From: JASGDB01 sp049841315
GTDB taxonomy: Bacteria; Bacteroidota; Bacteroidia; Flavobacteriales; Weeksellaceae
Direction: 5' to 3'
Assembly (NCBI GenBank): GCA_049841315.1
Contig: JASGDB010000060.1
Location: forward strand, 1 to 52,374
DNA: 52,374 bases
Part shown: positions 1-8,144 of the stretch, piece after piece
Numbering within the stretch: the stretch's first letter is position 1
Layout: every line of letters begins with the position of its first letter
Notes under the pieces: generated by a model
Told to the model about the DNA's origin: nothing
The model's database searches: none
What the model saw: the letters and a program-made list of their open reading frames with translations, nothing else
Program-made: the position numbers and the translations under genes

Positions 1-1
1 A

Positions 2-590
2 ATAATTTCGGTGATTTGTGCGGCGGAACTGCGAAGCAATCACGAATACCAAAAAAATCAATAAAAAAAGATGAGTAAACGTGGAAAGATATGGAATCCT
101 ATGCCAAAGCAAAAGAAGATTTTCTGCGAAATTATCTCGATTTGCCCAACGGAATTCCGTCTGACGATACCTTCAATCGCGTTTTTTCTTCGATAGACAG
201 CGAACAATTTGAGGCGTGTTTTATGGAATGGGTATATTTTAGCCGAAAAAGAAAATCAAAAGGAATTGTTTGAAAACATCGCTGATGAGTTCAAATTTGC
301 AAAAAAAGTTCAGACAGATACAACGGAAGATGTTGACCACGGACGTATCGAAACCCGAAAATGCAGTGTTATTGATGATTTTCAGTTCATTGAAAATCAA
401 GAAAAATGGAAAGGGCTGAAAAGTATCATAAAAATAGAAAGCATCCGGGAATTTAAAAACTCAGACAAGCCAACGAATAGCTCTGAACCTCCTCAAAAAC
501 GAAACATCCGCAAAAAACGGAATCAAAGGAAAAAGGCTCAAAGCCGCTTATGACATCAATTATCTGCTAAAAGTCATCGAAAAAGTGTGA
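2..590 (+). pseudogene. ISAs1-family transposase remnant with internal deletions
   Basis: Three pieces of an ISAs1/H-repeat type DDE transposase lie in different frames. Positions 2-28 read IISVICAAE. Positions 79-235 continue with TWKDMESYAKAKEDFL and GIPSDDTFNRVFSS up to FMEW. From about 233, in the next frame, YILAEKENQKELFENI follows directly, so the central part carrying the first catalytic aspartates is missing. A second junction near 452-455 joins to the C-terminal piece (GIKGKRLKAAYDINYLLKVI, ending at the stop 588-590). About 50 bases (29-78), including TGCGAAGCA, interrupt the N-terminal part. The gene cannot make an active transposase. The family is recognised from its conserved N- and C-terminal motifs. 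The 5' end lies outside the window, and no terminal inverted repeats could be assigned. Confidence 0.8.
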
Positions 591-618
591 GTTTGCCCTG
601 AGAATTTATGTTAAAAAA

Positions 619-649
619 CAAAGTTTTTACGTTCATATAATTATATTTG
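619..649 (+). promoter_or_regulatory. Bacteroidota-type promoter (-7 box) of the split 5'-nucleotidase genes
   Basis: TATATTTG at 642-649 matches the TAnnTTTG -7 consensus exactly; the -33 region is weak. Transcription from it would start near 655, downstream of an in-frame ATG at 647. This supports the ATG at 671 as the true start. Confidence 0.5.
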
Positions 650-670
650 CAGAACAACAGATATTTTACA

Positions 671-1426
671 ATGAAATCAAAACTCTATATCGGTTTTTTC
701 GCTCTATTGGTACTGAGTTCCTGCAAAACGGTGCTTCAGGTAGCGGAAGTGAAACCGCAAAAAAATACATCTATCACCGCAGAACTGAAGGAGGATGAGG
801 CTTTTACCAAAGTAATCGCTCCCTACAAAACAGAACTGGAGGGTAAGATGAACACCAAAATTTCTCATACAAAAGTGGAGCTCAACAAAAGCGGAGACAA
901 CAGCAATTTGGGAAATCTTCTTGCTGATTATACGCTGGAAGGAGCGGAAGATTGGGCAAAAAAGAATGGCATTCCGGGAATTGACGCGGCGGTTATCAAT
1001 ATCGGTGGTATACGTTCCATTATCGGAGCAGGAGATATTTTGGTGAAAAACGTGTATGAAGTCATGCCTTTTGAAAATGAAGTCGTGATTGTAAAGATGA
1101 ACGGAAAGGATGTTCAGGGACTTTTTGATTATTACGCACAGACTCAGAAAAATAACCCGGTTTCAAAACTGACGATTGAAACGAATGAGGGAAAAATTTC
1201 CCGCCAGCTGATTAACGGCGAACCTTTGAAAACAGATAAGATTTATTACATCGCAACATCGGATTACCTCGCTTTGGGCGGTGATAACATGAAATTTTTC
1301 AGCAAAGGGGAAATGATTGCCACCGGAATAAAAATGCGCGACCTTTTTCTGGAAAAATTCAAAGAAAAACCCGAAATCAACGCATCTAATGACGTTCGTC
1401 TGATTTTTAACAACAAAAAGAAGTAA
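671..1426 (+). CDS. 5'-nucleotidase C-terminal-domain lipoprotein
   Basis: This 251-residue protein corresponds to the C-terminal (substrate-binding) domain of UshA-like 5'-nucleotidases (5_nucleotid_C family), with INIGGIRS and YEVMPFENEVV blocks. The metal-binding catalytic half is encoded by the next gene, 3 bases downstream, so the enzyme is split and the two products probably act together in periplasmic nucleotide or phosphate-ester hydrolysis. The start at 671 gives a lipoprotein signal (LVLSSC, acylated Cys18). An in-frame ATG at 647 would add eight residues and lies upstream of the predicted transcription start. The residues after the cysteine are not acidic, unlike surface-exported Bacteroidota lipoproteins, so a periplasm-facing location is more likely. 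Confidence 0.85.
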   Translation: MKSKLYIGFFALLVLSSCKTVLQVAEVKPQKNTSITAELKEDEAFTKVIAPYKTELEGKMNTKISHTKVELNKSGDNSNLGNLLADYTLEGAEDWAKKNGIPGIDAAVINIGGIRSIIGAGDILVKNVYEVMPFENEVVIVKMNGKDVQGLFDYYAQTQKNNPVSKLTIETNEGKISRQLINGEPLKTDKIYYIATSDYLALGGDNMKFFSKGEMIATGIKMRDLFLEKFKEKPEINASNDVRLIFNNKKK

Positions 1427-1429
1427 CAC

Positions 1430-2377
1430 ATGAACAGAAAAGAATTTCTGAAAACCATAAGCGGAGGAACTTTGGCTCTCACACTCACTCCGAATCTTCT
1501 GACAGCGCAGAATCTGGCGGTAGACACTCCGAATAAGCTGACGATTCTTCATACCAACGACCAGCACAGCCGTATTGAACCTTTCGAGGCTTCATACACG
1601 AGAAACCCCAATCAGGGCGGTTTTGCGAGGAGAGCAACGCTGATTCAGCAAATCAGAAATGCAGAAAAAAACGTATTGCTGCTGGATTCGGGAGATATTT
1701 TTCAGGGAACGCCTTATTTTAATTTCTTCGGCGGAGAGCTGGAATTTAAGCTGATGTCGATGATGGGATATGATGCATCAACAATGGGAAACCACGATTT
1801 CGACAACGGTTTGGAAGGTTTTCTTAAAGTGCTTCCGAAGGCGAAATTCCCTTTTATCACCTCCAATTACGATTTTACCAATACCATTCTGGACGGAAAA
1901 ACGGAGAAATATAAAATTTTTAATAAAAACGGAATTAAAGTCGGGATTTTCGGAGTTGGAATAGAGCTGGACGGGCTTGTCGGCAAAAAACAATATCAGG
2001 AAACGAAATATCTTGACCCGATAGAAATTGCCCAGCAATATGCGGATATGCTCAGAAATGATAAAAAATGCGATTTGGTTATCTGCCTTTCACACATCGG
2101 TTTTGATTTCCGCGATGACCCGAATAAAGTATGCGATACCATTCTCGCACAGAAAACCGAGAATATCGATTTGATTTTGGGCGGACATACGCATACGTTC
2201 CTCGAAGAACCGGTAAATTTCACCAACAGAAAAGGAAAAAATGTAATCGTGAATCAGGTAGGATGGGCAGGACTGCTTTTGGGGCGTATCGATTTTTATT
2301 TTGACAAATACAAAAAAATACAAAACATAACCTGGAATAATCAGGTAATTGATGAAAAAATTAAAGAACTGGCATGA
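1430..2377 (+). CDS. Secreted metallophosphatase, 5'-nucleotidase catalytic domain
   Basis: A 315-residue calcineurin-like metallophosphoesterase corresponding to the N-terminal catalytic domain of UshA-type 5'-nucleotidases. The dimetal ligands are visible in ILHTNDQHSRIE (D44, H46), DSGDIFQGTP, MGNHDFDNG and GGHTHTF. The first 26 residues (MNRKEFLKTISGGTLALT then LLTAQ) look like an export signal; there is a single arginine before the hydrophobic stretch, so it is not a classical Tat signal. The protein ends after the catalytic domain and lacks the C-terminal domain, which is the preceding gene. Its stop overlaps the start of porZ (ATGA at 2374-2377), suggesting translational coupling. The exact substrate cannot be told from sequence. 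Confidence 0.88.
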   Translation: MNRKEFLKTISGGTLALTLTPNLLTAQNLAVDTPNKLTILHTNDQHSRIEPFEASYTRNPNQGGFARRATLIQQIRNAEKNVLLLDSGDIFQGTPYFNFFGGELEFKLMSMMGYDASTMGNHDFDNGLEGFLKVLPKAKFPFITSNYDFTNTILDGKTEKYKIFNKNGIKVGIFGVGIELDGLVGKKQYQETKYLDPIEIAQQYADMLRNDKKCDLVICLSHIGFDFRDDPNKVCDTILAQKTENIDLILGGHTHTFLEEPVNFTNRKGKNVIVNQVGWAGLLLGRIDFYFDKYKKIQNITWNNQVIDEKIKELA

Positions 2378-4602
2378 TGAAAAAAATAATATTGTTTTTT
2401 GCGGCTTTAGCAGTATCCGGAATGGTGCAGTCGCAGGTGATTTCCTCGAGCAGGTGGACGGATTTGTTTTCCTATAATAATGTACTGGCAATAAGAGAAG
2501 ACAACGGAAAGCTGATAGCTGCCACAGAAAACGGAATTTTTTATTACAATATCAATTCCGGGGAAATCAGCAAACTTTCCAAAGCGAACGGGCTTCATCA
2601 GGTGAAGATTACGGCTTTTGACTATAATCCTGAAACAGGAATCGGGCTTGTAGGCTACAAAAACGGAAGCATGGACGTTATCTCTCCCGAAGGAATTACT
2701 CTGGTTGTAGATATTCCGATTGCGACGGGATTTAGCGGTGATAAAAAAATCAATCATATTTCAATAAACGGAAATCAGGCGGTAATTTCCGTGGCGTACG
2801 GTGTTTCTGTTTTCAACCTCGAACGTAAGGAATTCGAGGATACATGTTTCTTTATTTCAGGAAACAACTATGTTGCTGCAAAAGAATCGGTAATCAAAAA
2901 CAATAAAGTGTACACCGTAACTGAATCAGGGCTGAAAACCCACGAAATAGATGTGATGTTTCCTGTGTTTTCTTCATGGGCAACTGCGGCAACAGGAAGT
3001 TTTAAACACATTTCCGGTAAAGACGTGATTGCTTTTTCAGACGGTAATACGGTGCGGTATGGAGATGGAACTTCATTTAATACATTAGGAAGTTTTAGTT
3101 CGGTGAATGACGTTTTTGTTACCGATGATAATATTGTGGTAACTGACGGAATTACTGTTAAAGTCTACACAACTTCTGGTGCTGCGGTAAAAAATCATGA
3201 CTTTGGCGAAACACTGAATACCGCTATTTATCTCAATAACCAAATATATGCAGGCTGCCTTATTTCCGGAATCAAAAATGAAGCACACAACAAATTGAAG
3301 CCGGACGGTCCTTATTACAATTATTCTTACAAGATTGACATTTTCCAGAATCAGATAGTGATTTCTTCCGGAGGAAGGCAGTCTTATTCGGATGCGATTA
3401 CAAGGTGGATCGGATATTATCATTTTGATGGAACTTCCTGGCATTATCCGGATTATTTTATCACCAATCCTGTTCCCAATGTCATAGATGCCGTGATTGA
3501 CAGAGAAAATCCCAATCAGATATTCTTTGTGAACTATCTTCCATGGAGTAATTCAAAAGGGATTTACAGAATGGAAAACCATGAGTTTAAAAACCAATAT
3601 CTTGGCACTCCATACAATTCAGAATACATAGCAGGGCTTGCTTTTGATGAAAACAAGCAGCTTTTTGCCTCTGTCTCTCATATAGAAGATAAATACATCG
3701 GGTATTTTCTGTATAACCGGGCATCAGACAGCTTTACGGTGAATAAAGTGATTATATCCGGCGGAGTTCAGAAACCGATTCCTGCAAACGGAGTTTTGTA
3801 CATTCCTTCTCCATTTACATCTGACGGTGGAATGCTGATTTATAATTACAATAATACACCTGCCACTACATCGGATGACAGCTATATCATTATCAGGAAA
3901 AACAATAACCTGCCTGTCAACGGTACGGTATCAGCATCTTTGGATAAAAACGACAACCTTTGGATAGGAACAAGACTTGGCTTGAGGGTACTATCCAATC
4001 CCGTAGAAGCAATCACAGAGTCGGAACCGCAGACAGAGCCTGTTGTAATTGAAGAAAACGGTTTGGGTGAAGAACTGTTCAGAGACAGCCAGATTCTTCA
4101 GATTACAACCGATTCCGGAAATCAAAAATGGGTTTCCGTAGATGGCGGCGGTGTATTTTATCTGAGTTCTTCGGGTGATCAGACATTTCAGCATTTTACA
4201 CAGACCAATTCTCCGCTGCCTACCGATTCTGTTACCGATATTAAAGTAGATGAAACCAACGGAAAAGTATATTTTGTAACATTGGATGGAGTAGTCGTAT
4301 ATCAGGGAGATGTAGTGAATGCTTCGGAAAATTTCGGAGATGTACTGGTGTATCCTAATCCTGTGGTGTACGCCAATTATAAAGGAAATGTGAGAATCCG
4401 GGGACTTGCCGAAAAAACCAATATCAGAATTACGGATGCAGCCGGAAATCTCGTTCATCAGGCGGTTGCCAGAGGCGGTTTTTATGAATGGAATCTTAAT
4501 AACCAGCGTGGCGTAAGAGTAGCATCCGGAATCTATTTTGTGCTGATGACCAATGAAGACGGTACAGATACCGCTACCGCAAAAATTGCCGTAGTGAATT
4601 AA
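2374..4602 (+). CDS. porZ: Type IX secretion system protein PorZ-like, beta-propeller with sorting tail
   Basis: A 742-residue exported protein: signal peptide (MMKKIILFFAALAVSGMVQSQ), then two-component-regulator type beta-propeller repeats (for example LIAATENGIFYYN near residue 50 and LWIGTRLGLRVL near 535), then a C-terminal sorting-like domain from about residue 660 (VYPNPVVYANYKGNVRIRG) ending in TATAKIAVVN. This layout and the WTDLFSYNNV N-terminus match PorZ of Porphyromonas and flavobacteria. PorZ sits on the cell surface with the sortase PorU and helps deliver the A-LPS used to anchor T9SS cargo. It overlaps recO by one base (TAATG). A second in-frame ATG at 2377 is equally possible as start. 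A generic propeller protein with a sorting domain is the alternative. Confidence 0.75.
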   Translation: MMKKIILFFAALAVSGMVQSQVISSSRWTDLFSYNNVLAIREDNGKLIAATENGIFYYNINSGEISKLSKANGLHQVKITAFDYNPETGIGLVGYKNGSMDVISPEGITLVVDIPIATGFSGDKKINHISINGNQAVISVAYGVSVFNLERKEFEDTCFFISGNNYVAAKESVIKNNKVYTVTESGLKTHEIDVMFPVFSSWATAATGSFKHISGKDVIAFSDGNTVRYGDGTSFNTLGSFSSVNDVFVTDDNIVVTDGITVKVYTTSGAAVKNHDFGETLNTAIYLNNQIYAGCLISGIKNEAHNKLKPDGPYYNYSYKIDIFQNQIVISSGGRQSYSDAITRWIGYYHFDGTSWHYPDYFITNPVPNVIDAVIDRENPNQIFFVNYLPWSNSKGIYRMENHEFKNQYLGTPYNSEYIAGLAFDENKQLFASVSHIEDKYIGYFLYNRASDSFTVNKVIISGGVQKPIPANGVLYIPSPFTSDGGMLIYNYNNTPATTSDDSYIIIRKNNNLPVNGTVSASLDKNDNLWIGTRLGLRVLSNPVEAITESEPQTEPVVIEENGLGEELFRDSQILQITTDSGNQKWVSVDGGGVFYLSSSGDQTFQHFTQTNSPLPTDSVTDIKVDETNGKVYFVTLDGVVVYQGDVVNASENFGDVLVYPNPVVYANYKGNVRIRGLAEKTNIRITDAAGNLVHQAVARGGFYEWNLNNQRGVRVASGIYFVLMTNEDGTDTATAKIAVVN

Positions 4603-5285
4603 TGAATGCCGTTCGATGTTTTTTACTTTCTTCTCTGAAATACGGAGATTATGATGCCATACTGCACTGTTATTCCGCAGAAAACGGTTATCAAAGTTAT
4701 TTTGTGAAAAATATCCATACCCCTCGCAGTAAAAAGAAAGCGTATCTATTCCCGATGAATGAACTCGAGATTTCCGTCTCTCCCTCAAAAGCCGGGAAAA
4801 TGCCCACCGTTTCAGGAATAGAACTTCTGAAATCAGGCTATGATATTCAGAATCAGTATGCCAATACGATACTCATGTTTGCATCGGATTTCCTCAATCA
4901 GGTGTTGAGAGAAGAAAACGGGAATCCGAAACTGTATTCACTACTTGCGGAATTTAGGGAAAATATCATGAAAACCGACATGAACGCTCATTTGAAACTG
5001 GTATTTTCCATTCTCAGGTGGAACGGATTTCTTCCTCTTGTTTCTTCCGGGGAATTTTTAAACCCGGAAACCGGAGAATTTGGAACTCAAAAATATCATG
5101 AAATTTTTGATGAACGTATTTCCGGAGTATGGAAATTTTTTCTGAATAATCAAAAGGATAATGCAGAACTGAAAAGAGCGGACAGAAGCCGTTTTCTTGA
5201 TTCCTTGCTGATGTATTACAAAATTCACTTTAGCGGATTCAAAATTCCTGAATCTTATGGTATTCTTAAACAGGTTTATGAATAA
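4602..5285 (+). CDS. recO: DNA repair protein RecO
   Basis: A 227-residue RecO homologue, close to the usual length. The N-terminal OB-fold shows the family pattern LLSSLKYGDYDAILHCYS, followed by KKAYLFPMNELEISV and a helical C-terminal part (FLDSLLMYYKIHFSGF). RecO binds single-stranded DNA and SSB and loads RecA with RecR during recombinational gap repair in the cytoplasm. The zinc-binding cysteines of some RecO proteins are absent here. The ATG overlaps the stop of porZ, so translation is probably coupled. No promoter of its own is evident. A palindromic repeat follows directly after the stop. Confidence 0.9.
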   Translation: MNAVRCFLLSSLKYGDYDAILHCYSAENGYQSYFVKNIHTPRSKKKAYLFPMNELEISVSPSKAGKMPTVSGIELLKSGYDIQNQYANTILMFASDFLNQVLREENGNPKLYSLLAEFRENIMKTDMNAHLKLVFSILRWNGFLPLVSSGEFLNPETGEFGTQKYHEIFDERISGVWKFFLNNQKDNAELKRADRSRFLDSLLMYYKIHFSGFKIPESYGILKQVYE

Positions 5286-5295
5286 TTTAATTGAA

Positions 5296-5431
5296 TCATC
5301 AAAATTAATTTCCCTAACCCTAAAGGGTATAATTTTGATGAAATTTTCAAGGAATTTTCCACCCTTTAGGGACGGGGAAAATAAAAATTCCTTGAAAATT
5401 TTATTTCTGAATAATTTTTAAACAGGCTCTG
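5296..5431. repeat. Double-hairpin dispersed repeat, copy 1
   Basis: Two nested imperfect hairpins: CATCAAAAT pairs with ATTTTGATG, then CAAGGAATTTT pairs with AAAATTCCTTG, each enclosing a CCCTAAAGGG-type core. It ends with TTTAAACAGGCTCTG. It aligns along nearly its full length with the element at 12722-12873. It fills the recO-cmk gap. Confidence 0.8.
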
Positions 5432-5473
5432 AATTTCCTTTTTTATTCTGTAAAAAATCATGACCTTTGTCGT

Positions 5474-6142
5474 ATGAGAAAACTCGTGATTGCTGTTGAC
5501 GGCTACTCTTCCACAGGTAAAAGCTCCATTTCAAAGGTTATTGCCCAAAAACTCGGATTGGTTCATCTGGATACCGGAGCGTTGTACAGAGGCGTTACTT
5601 TGTATGCGTTGCGCCATTGCTTAGGAACTGATAATGCGATTGATTTTCAAAAATTGTTTGAGAAATTTAATGAAGTAAAACTCGAATTTCGTAACGAAAA
5701 CGGTGAAATGCTTTTGTTCTTGAACGGAGAAAATATCTCTCATGAAATACGTCATCATGAAATTTCCGCACAGGTGAGCAATATTGCCAAACAGAAAGAA
5801 GTACGGGATTTTCTGCTGGATACACAGCGGAAAATGGCAGAAAATGGCGGAGTCATCATGGACGGTCGAGACATCGGAACAGTGATACTTCCCGATGCGG
5901 ATTATAAATTTTTCCTCACCGCCAGCCCCGATGAACGAGCCAGAAGACGTTTCCTGGAATTGCAGCACATGGGCGAAAAAACGGATTTTCAGACCGTAAA
6001 AGAAAACCTCATCCGGCGAGACAAAATCGACAGCGAAAGAGAAATCGCTCCTTTAAAACAGGCAGACGGTGCTATTTTGATTGACAATACCCATCTTAAC
6101 AAAGAGGAAACGGTAGCGATTATTCTTTCCAAAATACAATAA
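5474..6142 (+). CDS. cmk: Cytidylate kinase
   Basis: A 222-residue CMP/dCMP kinase. The P-loop GYSSTGKSS is at residues 10-18, LDTGALYRG follows, and MDGRDIGTVILPDAD and the lid ASPDERARRR mark the CMP-binding and lid regions. It phosphorylates CMP and dCMP with ATP in pyrimidine salvage and RNA turnover. Length and motifs are normal. A possible -7 box (GACCTTTG, 5462-5469, one mismatch) ends only 4 bases before the ATG, which would make the transcript nearly leaderless. The P-loop leaves no room for a later start. No upstream gene is co-transcribed without crossing the repeat. Confidence 0.95.
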   Translation: MRKLVIAVDGYSSTGKSSISKVIAQKLGLVHLDTGALYRGVTLYALRHCLGTDNAIDFQKLFEKFNEVKLEFRNENGEMLLFLNGENISHEIRHHEISAQVSNIAKQKEVRDFLLDTQRKMAENGGVIMDGRDIGTVILPDADYKFFLTASPDERARRRFLELQHMGEKTDFQTVKENLIRRDKIDSEREIAPLKQADGAILIDNTHLNKEETVAIILSKIQ

Positions 6143-6250
6143 CGAAATTTAACAAATTTTAATAGCGTAAACTTTTCCTTTTGGTATATTAATTGTAATT
6201 TTAGTTGAAATCAGTTCACTTATTAACCATAACCATTAAAATCAAACAAA

Positions 6251-6631
6251 ATGTCAAAAAAAGGAAATAATACAGCAGGCGTTTTGGCAGGTCTTCTTGC
6301 CGGAGCAGCAGCCGGAGTAATTCTTGGAATGCTTTATGCGCCCGAAGAAGGAAAAGAAACCCGCAAAAAAATAAAAAAGAGAGCAGGGGATATCAAAGAC
6401 CAGATTGCTGATGAGTACGGCAAAGCCTCAGAAAAAGCAAAACACCAGTACCTTGACGTTTCTGAAAAAGTTAAAAACCAGTATCAGAACATCTCCGGAC
6501 AGGTAAGGGAAACTGCCGAAAAAGTAGCACATTCCGTGAAAGACGGATATGAAAAATACAAAGACCAGGCAATATCCAAAACTACCAATGTAGTAAAAGA
6601 AGTAGAGAATGAGCTGGATGCTCTGAAATAA
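6251..6631 (+). CDS. YtxH domain membrane protein
   Basis: A 126-residue protein with one N-terminal glycine/alanine-rich membrane segment (VLAGLLAGAAAGVILGMLYA) followed by the YtxH signature APEEGKETRKKIKK. A long charged helix of repeating K/E segments (residues 40-120) is probably coiled-coil and cytoplasmic. Family members are small stress-associated envelope proteins of uncertain function. It is followed by a strong terminator at 6651-6680 and then by a holin-superfamily gene and a small helical protein, a combination often seen in flavobacteria. A role in envelope stress is inference only. Confidence 0.82.
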   Translation: MSKKGNNTAGVLAGLLAGAAAGVILGMLYAPEEGKETRKKIKKRAGDIKDQIADEYGKASEKAKHQYLDVSEKVKNQYQNISGQVRETAEKVAHSVKDGYEKYKDQAISKTTNVVKEVENELDALK

Positions 6632-6650
6632 TACTTCTTCCTGAAAATCA

Positions 6651-6680
6651 AAAAGGAACTTGTTTTAAGTTCCTTTTTTT
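6651..6680 (+). terminator. Rho-independent terminator after the YtxH gene
   Basis: A perfect 10-bp stem (AAAGGAACTT / AAGTTCCTTT) with a 5-base loop runs into a run of seven T. It lies 20 bases after the YtxH stop and just before the next gene. Confidence 0.88.
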
Positions 6681-6697
6681 GTAATTTCGCAGTATCT

Positions 6698-7006
6698 ATG
6701 ATTAATCTCTTAAAAGAATATACCAACAAAAGAATTGAATTGCTCAAGCTGGAAGCCACCGAAAAATCTTCGACGGGTTCGGGAATTGTCGTGTTTATGG
6801 TTCTGGCTTTTCTGGCAATTACTTTTTTTGTGCTGATGCTCAACATCGGAGTAGGTCTGTTCATCGGGCATTCAATGGGAAATTACGGATACGGCGTGCT
6901 GATTGTTTCCGCGTTTTATCTGATTATCTTTATCCTTATTTATCTGTTCAGAAAAACGATTATAAAAGGAGTAGCCAATAAAATCATCGAATTTTTAAAC
7001 GAGTAA
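6698..7006 (+). CDS. Holin-superfamily III-like membrane protein
   Basis: A 102-residue protein with a short N-terminal amphipathic helix (LLKEYTNKRIELLKLEATEK) and two strongly hydrophobic segments (about residues 28-52 and 66-86). This is the layout of the phage holin family / holin-X proteins that chromosomes of Bacteroidota commonly carry outside prophages. No phage genes surround it, so a lytic role is unlikely. It lies between the YtxH protein and a small helical protein, with 2 bases to the latter. A TAATTTCG element at 6682-6689 may be the -7 box, leaving only a few bases of leader. Confidence 0.7.
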   Translation: MINLLKEYTNKRIELLKLEATEKSSTGSGIVVFMVLAFLAITFFVLMLNIGVGLFIGHSMGNYGYGVLIVSAFYLIIFILIYLFRKTIIKGVANKIIEFLNE

Positions 7007-7008
7007 TC

Positions 7009-7503
7009 ATGCCCATGCAATACAACAGCCTGAAAGAACTCCGCATCAAAAAAGAACTTTTAAAGAAGGATGTGAAAGATTTGGAAGACCTCATTACCTT
7101 TTCCAATCCGAAAGAAAGCCTGAGTGCGATTACCAACGGTTTTACAGACCAGTATCTTACCGACGCACCGCAGGAAGACGGCTCTCATGCCCTTGCTCTT
7201 AACACGGGAAATATCATCAAAGAAGTAAGCACGAAAATTAAAGACAATGTTACCAAAAATTCCGTAGTGAATTTTGCATCTTCCGATTCCGGAGCTGCAA
7301 TGGTGGAAAATGCACTGAAAATAGGATTAGTAACATACATGGGGAAAATGGCGAAAAAAAATATGAACTCATCAAGCTGGAAGAAAAAAGCCATCGGTTT
7401 GGCATTAATATATGTCGCTCCGATAGCCTTAAAATTTGTGAGAGAAAAACTGGAGCAGTATCAGAAAAATCAGGCAACTTCAAGCCTTGAAAAACTGATA
7501 TAA
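7009..7503 (+). CDS. Conserved small protein of the YtxH/holin cluster, function unknown
   Basis: A 164-residue protein that I do not recognise by function. The N-terminal half is charged and helical (KELRIKKELLKKDVKDLEDL). Residues about 95-145 hold one or two moderately hydrophobic segments (AMVENALKIGLVTYMGKMA and KAIGLALIYVAPIALKFV), so it may be membrane-associated. It starts 2 bases after the holin-like gene and is surely co-transcribed with it. A second ATG two codons in (7015) could also be the start. A link to the neighbouring envelope proteins is inferred from position only. Confidence 0.65.
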   Translation: MPMQYNSLKELRIKKELLKKDVKDLEDLITFSNPKESLSAITNGFTDQYLTDAPQEDGSHALALNTGNIIKEVSTKIKDNVTKNSVVNFASSDSGAAMVENALKIGLVTYMGKMAKKNMNSSSWKKKAIGLALIYVAPIALKFVREKLEQYQKNQATSSLEKLI

Positions 7504-7521
7504 ACCAAATTTTAAATCCCA

Positions 7522-7845
7522 ATGGACTTACGCGACCAACTGAAAAATCTGTTTCCCGACCACGAAGAACAGGATTTTGAATTACCGGAAGAAAAATCCG
7601 AACAGCAATCCCCGCTCATCTGCAAATACGAAAAAAAAGGCAGAAACGGAAAACCCGTAACCCTCATCGAAGGCTTTGAAGGTACAGACGAGGAACTCAA
7701 AACCATTTCCAAAAAGATAAAAACACAGCTCGGAATCGGCGGTTCTGAAAAGGACGGAATCATCATTATTCAGGGAGATAACCGTGATAAGATTATGGCG
7801 ATTCTGAAGAATATGGGATTCAAAACTAAGCGGGTAGGCGGTTGA
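7522..7845 (+). CDS. SUI1/YciH-family translation initiation factor-like protein
   Basis: A 107-residue protein whose C-terminal 70 residues form a SUI1 (eIF1-like) domain: NGKPVTLIEGFEGTDEELK, then KIKTQLGIGGSEKDGIIIIQ and GDNRDKIMAILKNMGFKTK. Bacterial members (YciH type) are thought to affect start-codon selection or initiation fidelity, with a modest or condition-specific role. The N-terminal 35 residues are acidic and probably flexible. It lies 18 bases after the preceding gene. Downstream is a long non-coding repeat tract. Confidence 0.85.
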   Translation: MDLRDQLKNLFPDHEEQDFELPEEKSEQQSPLICKYEKKGRNGKPVTLIEGFEGTDEELKTISKKIKTQLGIGGSEKDGIIIIQGDNRDKIMAILKNMGFKTKRVGG

Positions 7846-7851
7846 TTGGTG

Positions 7852-8057
7852 ATCGGGAGACAAGGAGACGGGGAGAAATGGAGACGGGGAGACTTTGAGA
7901 AAATGAGCGATGAGTGAATGGGGGACTTTGAGACTTTGGGAAAATGAGTGATGGGTGATGAGTGATTTGGGGAGCTGCGAAGCAGCGAAATGTTGGTAAA
8001 AAACAGAAACCTTCAATCACAAAAAAGCTGCGAAGCAGCGACATATTGGTAAAAAAC
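7852..8057. repeat. Repeat tract: GGGAGAC-rich segment plus two direct GCTGCGAAGCAGC copies
   Basis: Positions 7852-7970 are purine-rich low-complexity DNA with repeated GGGGAGACTTTGAG and GATGAGTGAT units. They are followed by two direct copies of a 31-base unit (7974-8004 and 8027-8057) that begin with the palindrome GCTGCGAAGCAGC and match at 29 of 31 positions. Related GAGACTTTGAG sequence occurs at 23940-24050. The tract is non-coding and sits upstream of the nucleoside phosphorylase promoter. Confidence 0.8.
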
Positions 8058-8068
8058 CAAAATCGCCC

Positions 8069-8095
8069 TTGTTTTTCTTTCAGATTTTACTTTTG
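8069..8095 (+). promoter_or_regulatory. Promoter of the nucleoside phosphorylase gene
   Basis: TACTTTTG at 8088-8095 fits the TAnnTTTG -7 consensus, with a TTG (-33) at 8069-8071, 16 bases upstream. The start codon follows at 8145, giving a leader of about 45 bases. Confidence 0.6.
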
Positions 8096-8144
8096 TATTT
8101 CAGAAATTCTTTGTAAATTCACTTCCCTTTTTAAAAAATCAATT

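Noticed and set aside
6698..7006. Holin-like protein as a sign of a prophage
   Set aside because: No phage structural, lysis or integrase genes are nearby, and this protein type is common outside prophages in Bacteroidota.
7974..8057. The two spaced GCTGCGAAGCAGC copies as a CRISPR array
   Set aside because: There are only two copies with a 22-base spacer, no cas genes, and the unit is a dispersed palindrome.
7962..8144. N-terminal extension of the nucleoside phosphorylase
   Set aside because: It covers the GCTGCGAAGCAGC repeats and the promoter, and the conserved domain starts after ATG 8145.
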